Assembly (NCBI GenBank): GCA_026119855.1
Contig: JAOWBW010000484.1
Span: 620,001 to 684,000 of the forward strand
Length of the DNA: 64,000 bases
DNA from: Campanula takesimana
Taxonomy: Eukaryota; Streptophyta; Magnoliopsida; Asterales; Campanulaceae
Direction of reading: 5' to 3'
Numbering within the stretch: the first letter of the stretch is position 1; each line of letters starts with the position of its first letter. The position numbers were made by a program, and so were the translations under genes. The notes beneath the pieces are model-generated. The model made no database searches, was not told the origin of the DNA, and saw only the letters and a program-made list of their open reading frames with translations. Positions 58,700 to 64,000 of the stretch are shown here, in pieces.

Positions 58700-58876
58700 T
58701 GTTAAAGATAAATAGTATTCTCGTTTATTTACAATTGTTTATTTGTTTCCTATATTAGTTAAGACTTAAATATAGGTAGGATTCTTTACTTGCTCATCAA
58801 GCTAGGTCTTGTATATATACTCATTCATTGTGTCAATAATAAGAGAGATGCCTTTTACATAATTATTACTCTTATA
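58700..58876 (+). repeat. 5' LTR of a Ty1/copia element
   Basis: About 177 bp from TGTTAAAGATAAATAG to ACTCTTATA, with a TATA motif GTATATATAC at about 58810-58819. It is followed directly by TGGTATCAGCTTGG (58877-58890), a primer site for initiator Met tRNA. The right end is set by the primer site rather than by a CA end, so it may be off by a few bases. Confidence 0.75.
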
Positions 58877-58951
58877 TGGTATCAGCTTGGACGATCCTAC
58901 CCTCGTCTAGTTGATCCGGCCAAGCAGCCCTCCCAACCCTAATTCTCACCC

Positions 58952-59536
58952 ATGGCCGCCGACATCTCCACCATCCCCAACCCCGATGAACCCGATCACC
59001 CCCTCATCATAGTCTCTCTAATACACATTCTCAAACTCACCACCACCAGTTACATTGCTTGGAAAATCCAAGTCGAGGCCACCCTTATTGGCTACAACTT
59101 ATCCAAATACATAGATGCCTCCTACCCCACCCCACCCGAAGATATCACCACCACATTTGAAGCCAAGCCCGCCACTGACACCTCCCCCGCCGTGGCTGCT
59201 CAATCCCTCACCACGTCTAACCCAGCGTACAAAACATGGTACCGTCAAGACAAACTCATTCTCAGTGCACTAATCGGCACCCTATCCCTTGATCTTGTAC
59301 CTCTGATCTCTCAATGCCCTACCACACTCAATGCGTGGAATACCTTAGCAAAAACCTTTTCCAATCCCTCCCGAGGTCATCTCAAAAAAATCAAAGATCA
59401 CCTCCGAACCATCACCAAGGGCACCCGTACCATCTCTGAATATATGCGCGACATGAAGATATGTGCTGACCAACTATCTTCCCTAGGCCGCCCACTTGAT
59501 ACCGACGATCTCATCGACAGAATCCTTGACCAAATC
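58952..59536 (+). pseudogene. gag of the Ty1/copia element (interrupted)
   Basis: ATG at 58952 (MAADISTIPNPDEPDHPLII), 76 bases after the LTR. Copia gag features are YIAWKIQVEATLIGYNLSKY, a W-rich YKTWYRQDKLILSALIGTLS, LNAWNTLAKTFSNPSRGHLK and TRTISEYMRDMKICADQLSS. The frame ends at DRILDQI, where the Tekay-like LTR begins at 59537. The zinc knuckle and pol are not in the window. Confidence 0.85.
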
Positions 59537-59721
59537 TGTAACGACCCGAAAACCCGTCTCTATTTTCTTAGTAATAAATATTTATTTAATTATTTATTTA
59601 TTTTTTGGTGCATTTTGTGTTTCTTAATATTTTATGTCTAGCATTTTAATTGATCATTTGTGCTAGTGTGGAATTTATTGGGTCTTACTTGATAGTAGGG
59701 AAATGGATTTAATTATATTTT

Positions 59722-59783
59722 ATCTCATCGACAGAATCCTTGATCAAATCTCTGAATATATGCGCGACATGAAGACCTGTGCT
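59722..59783 (+). repeat. Copia gag fragments in swapped order inside the gypsy LTR
   Basis: 59722-59750 repeats 59508-59536 (ATCTCATCGACAGAATCC...), and 59751-59783 repeats about 59434-59466 (TCTGAATATATGCGCGACAT...), each with one or two changes. The order is reversed relative to the copia gag, and the source of the first piece ends exactly at the LTR insertion point. Confidence 0.85.
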
Positions 59784-60087
59784 TTCCACCTTTTTATGCT
59801 AAAAATGTTCATACTAAGCTTAGATGATACTTTGATTGCTATATATTGCTTCTTGGTTGGATTTTGAGTTGATTGACATTTTATCCATTTTTTTTGTGAT
59901 AATATTATATTTGGATCATTATTTGATTTGGGTTGCTTGGATGTTGTTGTATAGGTCTTTGATGAGTTTATAAGTTGTTTTAGTACTTGTTTGCTTGTTA
60001 GAAGTTGGGGTAAGAGTAGTATTTAGAATGGTAAGGATTTGTGAAAAATTTGTAAGAACCCAGCTGCAATTTTACCCAGATCGCCGA

Positions 60088-60225
60088 CCAGGCGCCCGCC
60101 CGGGTTGAACCAGGCGCCCGCCTACCTGGCCAATTTCCTTCTGCCAACCATCTGACTTAATAAGCGCCCGCCTGACCTATAGTGAGCGCCCGCCCGCCTC
60201 TGTTTAGGCGCCCGCCCGCCCCTGG
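60088..60225 (+). repeat. GCGCCCGC motif cluster in the second Tekay-like LTR
   Basis: Plus-strand words CCAGGCGCCCGCCCGG, CCAGGCGCCCGCCTACC, TAAGCGCCCGCCTGACC, TGAGCGCCCGCCCGCC and TTAGGCGCCCGCCCGCC in 138 bp. This element is on the plus strand, so the motif keeps the same orientation relative to the element as in the minus-strand elements. Confidence 0.88.
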
Positions 60226-62010
60226 TTTCTGGTATTCTCTTTTGTTTGGTTTAGGCTTGGTTTGTGTATTAGGTATAGACTTTGGATGTCACTCTAATTA
60301 ATTTAAATAGACATTGTGGGATACTCTAGTGTTTAAAATGGTAACGTTGTGAACAATTGTGTTATGGAATTAGTCCAAGTATTGTTTGGGAATGTCTGGG
60401 CATCTTATGATGTGTTCGTGATTGTCCCAATCGAATTGATTTTGGGTAAGACTTGGTGTTGGTTTTAGGCGATATCCTATAGTACCTAGAGGGTTGTTAT
60501 TGAACCCTAAAGTGGAGGGTTTGGTCCGGTTGTGATCATGTACTAATAGGTGTAACCTTTTGGGTTCGTTCGAGTGTTAAGAATTGGTTCGTTGATGAAC
60601 GGATGTAAGAGATGGTTGAGTTCGTGGTCATAGTACTCTTTATGAGTAGACGTTTAGGTCGTTTTGGTAATAATTATTGTACCAATTGTGAGCGACCGTT
60701 TGAGTTGTGCTCCTTATGAGTAACTCGTGGGTTTCATCTTTAGGATGTGTTTGGTATGGTCCCTTATCTTGGAATTATCATGTCTAATGGATAATGTTGT
60801 TGGGCTTTCTATGAGCAATCTTGTTTATCGTTGTTGGGTTCTTTTATGAGAAACTTCTTATATTCGTTATTGTTGATCTCTTCATGAGTAACTGTTTGCA
60901 TCTTTTGTGATGAGCTTGGCTTGGTTCCCTACTTTGGAATCATTGCCCCCGTTGTTGTTTCAAGCGAGTATTTATTACTATGTGCTTGTTTAAAGTCCAG
61001 CTGGCATTTGTGGTTGTGTCGGGCGATGGGGAAGATTATAATGGCAACGAGCCGAGTCCATTATAATGTGATCCATTGTTTTGCCCTTATTTTCCTCTTC
61101 CAGATTGGCCTTGGTTGGGATGAGCTAGCTTCCTTCGGAAGTAGTCTAGCTAACTTTTTGGGTTTTGACTTTGTGTCATCTCCCCTGTCCTTTGTGACAT
61201 GTTACATTGTTATGGTTCCGGTACCGGGGCGGTGATCTTCAGCTGTTTATGCTACTATGAAGATGGTTTGATGGGTTGATTGATTAATTTGTCGGTTCTG
61301 ACCGGGGTTCTCTTCAGCTGTTATGCTGCTATTGATGATTGGTTGATCGGTTGAAGCTGCGCAGCGAATGTTCTATCAGTTTGGTGAAACCTTGGATCGG
61401 TATCCTTTGTAACGTGTTTATTTCAGTCTTATGTGCTGCATGATGAGTTAGTCGTTATTTCCAACGGGTATGGGACAGTTGGCGATAGGGAGCTTTCTCA
61501 TTTGTTGTTATGTGATTTACTTGCTCAGTTATACCGTTGTGATTTACTTGCTCAGTTATACCGTTGATTTGCATGATATTATGCCATGTAGCTGCATTAG
61601 TAACTTACTGAGATTTTATCTCACCCCGTTTCTTTTATCTTTGTTTTTCCTTAACCCCCCCCCCCCAGGAGCAAGTGGTATTATTTTGAGATCCGTCGTA
61701 GCGGAAATCTTCCGAGCAGATTGATCGCCGTTGGGGTAGTTACTCTTCGGAGCCTTTATGTATTTTATTGTGGGTTCGTAGTCGTTCAGTGTTTTGTATA
61801 TACGGTTGTACTTTGGGTATTTTTGCTAGTAGTTGTTCTTGCTTCCGCGTTTGTTTCTAGTCTCCGAGTTATAATCTCTTTGAGGTGTCGTTTGATGGTA
61901 TTGGTTTCATAGTTGAATTCACGCGCCCGGTTTGGTATTTTGCATTTTGGAGATGTATATTATGTAAATTTTATGTTTATGGATTTTTGTATTTTCCGGG
62001 GCGTGACAGT

Positions 62011-62022
62011 TGGTATCAGAGC
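62011..62022 (+). other. Primer binding site, initiator Met tRNA
   Basis: TGGTATCAGAGC, two bases after the LTR end, as in the Tekay-like element at 13241. Confidence 0.9.
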
Positions 62023-64000
62023 AATGGTTTTAGAACTTGAAGGAGAATAAGAACTCTGATATTGAATAGGTTTCAATACTAGGGTGTTATGATTTTGAGC
62101 GGTTTAGAAACTAAGTTTTCTTGAAAAGATGATGTTAAGGTAGAAGTTGGTTGAGTTATGAGTCGTGATATTGACGTCGAGTGTTTCTTATCTTGTGGTA
62201 TATCAAGTATAGATTGGTGTTAATAATGTTGGTTCCCTAGGGGTTAGTTGGTTTGGGAATCAAGAGCGTGAGTTTTTGAAGGCTTGGACGTACCTATTTT
62301 GTAAAGTGGAAATGTCTTGTGCTATATTCGTATGTTTGTTCTCATTAAGTGACTTATGTTGAGGTGTATTCTCGAGTATGAAATTTCGTGATTGCTACTG
62401 GTATATGTAAGGCGATTTAGTTATGTCACCTATTCAGGGTATCGACGAGTTGAATGGTGTGGTTTAACTTTCTATGTGTTACGAATTTCTTGTGTGCCAT
62501 CGATAGGTGATGAATAATTCTATATTAGCGTGTTTGACTTGTTTAGGTGCATACTAAGTATATATATAATGTTCAGGTTCTATATTGAAAATCAGAAAAT
62601 CTTTATTATAAGGTTGTGCTGGGAATTTAGCTTATTCAGTTGGCAATACTAATGTTGAAGTCTTGAGTATAATCTATACTGGGTGAGATATGTCGCTTGA
62701 CCAATAGGGAACTTGGGTTATATGATGAGTTGATATGGGCTATAATACTGATAGGTGAATCAGTGAACATATAGTATTGGTTGGGTTAAAAGAGTTAAAG
62801 ATTCAATTTGAAAATTTATTGATAAGAGATTTTTCTTTACTTTTAGTACATCTACGTGAGTGCATCGGAATTGTTTAGTATGAGGAAATACTTAATTTAT
62901 TATGGGTCATATTAAGAAGTTGAGTTATGATACCTTTGGGATCAATTTAGTACAAGACTGGAGTTGAGTTAAAGCAATATGAGTTATGAGTATATTGTGG
63001 AAGTTATAATCATTAATGATGGTAAGCGCGTTAAGTTTAAAGGACTAAACATATTTTGAGAAGGTAAAAAATTCTCGAACAATATTAAAGGCATTTTTGA
63101 GTTTTAATTAAACAGTTGTCACTTGGTTCTGAATCTTTCCTTAGTAGCATTCTCGTTTGGATTAAGGATTTGTAAAGAAAGTTGGGTTAATAAATGTATA
63201 CGTGAAAGACTAATTTGGGTTAGCCATTGAAGATTTAGGATTTGTTAAAATTCATTTGGGTATATAAGCACGGATTATTAATTTAAATGGGAGTTAGAGG
63301 AAATCTTTTGAAGATAAAACTTGGATTGTTTTGCGGACTACTGAGTACTTGGAACTGTTTTAAACCTTCAAGTATTGGAGTAATGTAATGATAATAATTT
63401 CGGTATTAATGTTGTTTCGTGGTTTAGGCTGGTATCACTGTTACCTTAAAAGGTGTGATCAGTGTTATGTTTTCTTGGAGATATGTTAAGTTTTCCATTA
63501 TAGTGAAAATTGATAAATCCATTATCTATAGTGATGCTTCCAAATAGAGATGGAGGTATGTAACGATTTTGGGTGAAAAAGTATTTGTATATGTTTCGAG
63601 GAGTAACGCTTAATAAATGGAACTATCTATGATTTGGGATTGGTAGTGATTTTGTTGATATTGCCTTAGCGGATTATATATTTTATTCTATTTTGGGACC
63701 AAGTTGAAGCGTTGATGACAGACTATCAAAAGTTGATGGATATATTTCCTTTGAAAACTAAGTAGGATTTAATGCAAGTAGTTTAAGAAATTCAAAGATC
63801 ATGACTGTATTATGTTTTATCTCATGAGGAAGTAAGTGTGGTAGTGGAATCTCATTTGATCGGATAGTTGATGACGGTAAATTTTTGAGTATATCATTGA
63901 GTCATTGGGTGACAATAATCGTTAGCCCTATTCCTTCTCTTATTTGTTCGGGTAGTAGTATGATTACTTGGGATGATGTCTAGATCGTCAATGCGTACGG
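62023..64000 (+). pseudogene. Decayed interior of the second Tekay-like element
   Basis: No open frame of useful length. In 63520-63860 translated pieces still follow the order of gypsy RNase H: YSDASK, then GEKVFVYVSR, then MIWDW where HDLEL is usual, and KFKDHDCIMFYL near the end. These are with stops and shifts. Only about 1.5 kb separates this from the primer site, too little for gag, protease and RT, so a large deletion is likely. The element leaves the window. Confidence 0.6.

Larger units (their letters stand above)
59537..62008 (+). repeat. 5' LTR of a second Tekay/Del-like element
   Basis: 2,472 bp from TGTAACGACCCG to GGGGCGTGACA. These ends and the length match the Tekay-like LTRs at 6878 and 13256 read in their sense. 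It contains a 62-base patch of copia gag (59722-59783) and a GC motif cluster (60088-60225). Small ORFs in the region 60921-61912 look accidental. Confidence 0.85.

Noticed and set aside
60088..60225. CRISPR-like array or CpG-island promoter of a host gene for the GC clusters
   Set aside because: Spacing is irregular and the boxes are degenerate, in LTRs of a eukaryotic genome; no host gene starts next to them.
60921..61912. Hydrophobic small ORFs in the second Tekay-like LTR
   Set aside because: They lie within the LTR, overlap no domain and have no matching copy in the other Tekay-like LTRs.

Overview
This window is a stretch of a flowering-plant (probably eudicot) nuclear genome. The evidence is spliced genes with GT-AG introns, plant-specific families (PLANT CADMIUM RESISTANCE, a SKIP14-type F-box protein, Mediator subunit 23), Stowaway and hAT-like MITEs, and nested plant LTR retrotransposons (Ty3/gypsy Tat-, Tekay- and Athila-type, and Ty1/copia). 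No species can be named from the sequence alone.

Layout. 1-4452: a four-exon PCR/PLAC8-family gene on the + strand with two fragments of one SINE and a Stowaway-like MITE. 4453-20206: a minus-strand Tat-like gypsy element (TSD AAAAC). It has lost RNase H and integrase but carries a plus-strand (antisense) extra ORF with its own TATA box. That ORF is split by a nested 9-kb minus-strand Tekay-like element (6878-15866). 20207-22479: an intact-looking two-exon F-box gene. 22480-50418: a direct tandem duplication of about 14 kb (copy A 22480-36462, copy B 36463-50418). Each copy carries the upstream region and first exons of MED23, then part of a nest of two Athila-related elements. The nest is complete only from copy B onward: the outer element lacks pol (LTRs 41219-42707 and 56779-58245, TSD GCCAT) and interrupts a MED23 exon; inside it lies an 11.3-kb Athila-type element (44454-55759, TSD CTTGG). 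58251-58699: the rest of the MED23 exon, then a copia element (from 58700), itself interrupted by a plus-strand Tekay-like element (from 59537) that runs off the window.

Order of events, from target-site duplications and nesting: an intact MED23 exon took the outer element, that element took the inner Athila element, and then the 14-kb segment was duplicated in tandem. Only the PCR and F-box genes look capable of making normal proteins. MED23 here is a disrupted locus with two promoter-proximal halves. All the elements with coding remnants carry stops, frameshifts or deletions.

The most unusual signal is a set of GC-rich clusters built from a repeated GCGCCCGC core (seen as GCGGGCGC on the opposite strand). 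They stand out in AT-rich DNA and occur, in the same orientation relative to the element, in LTRs of two Tekay-type elements and one Athila-type element, and again upstream of an apparent internal promoter within the Athila element. A related palindrome varies in copy number in the LTRs of the outer element.
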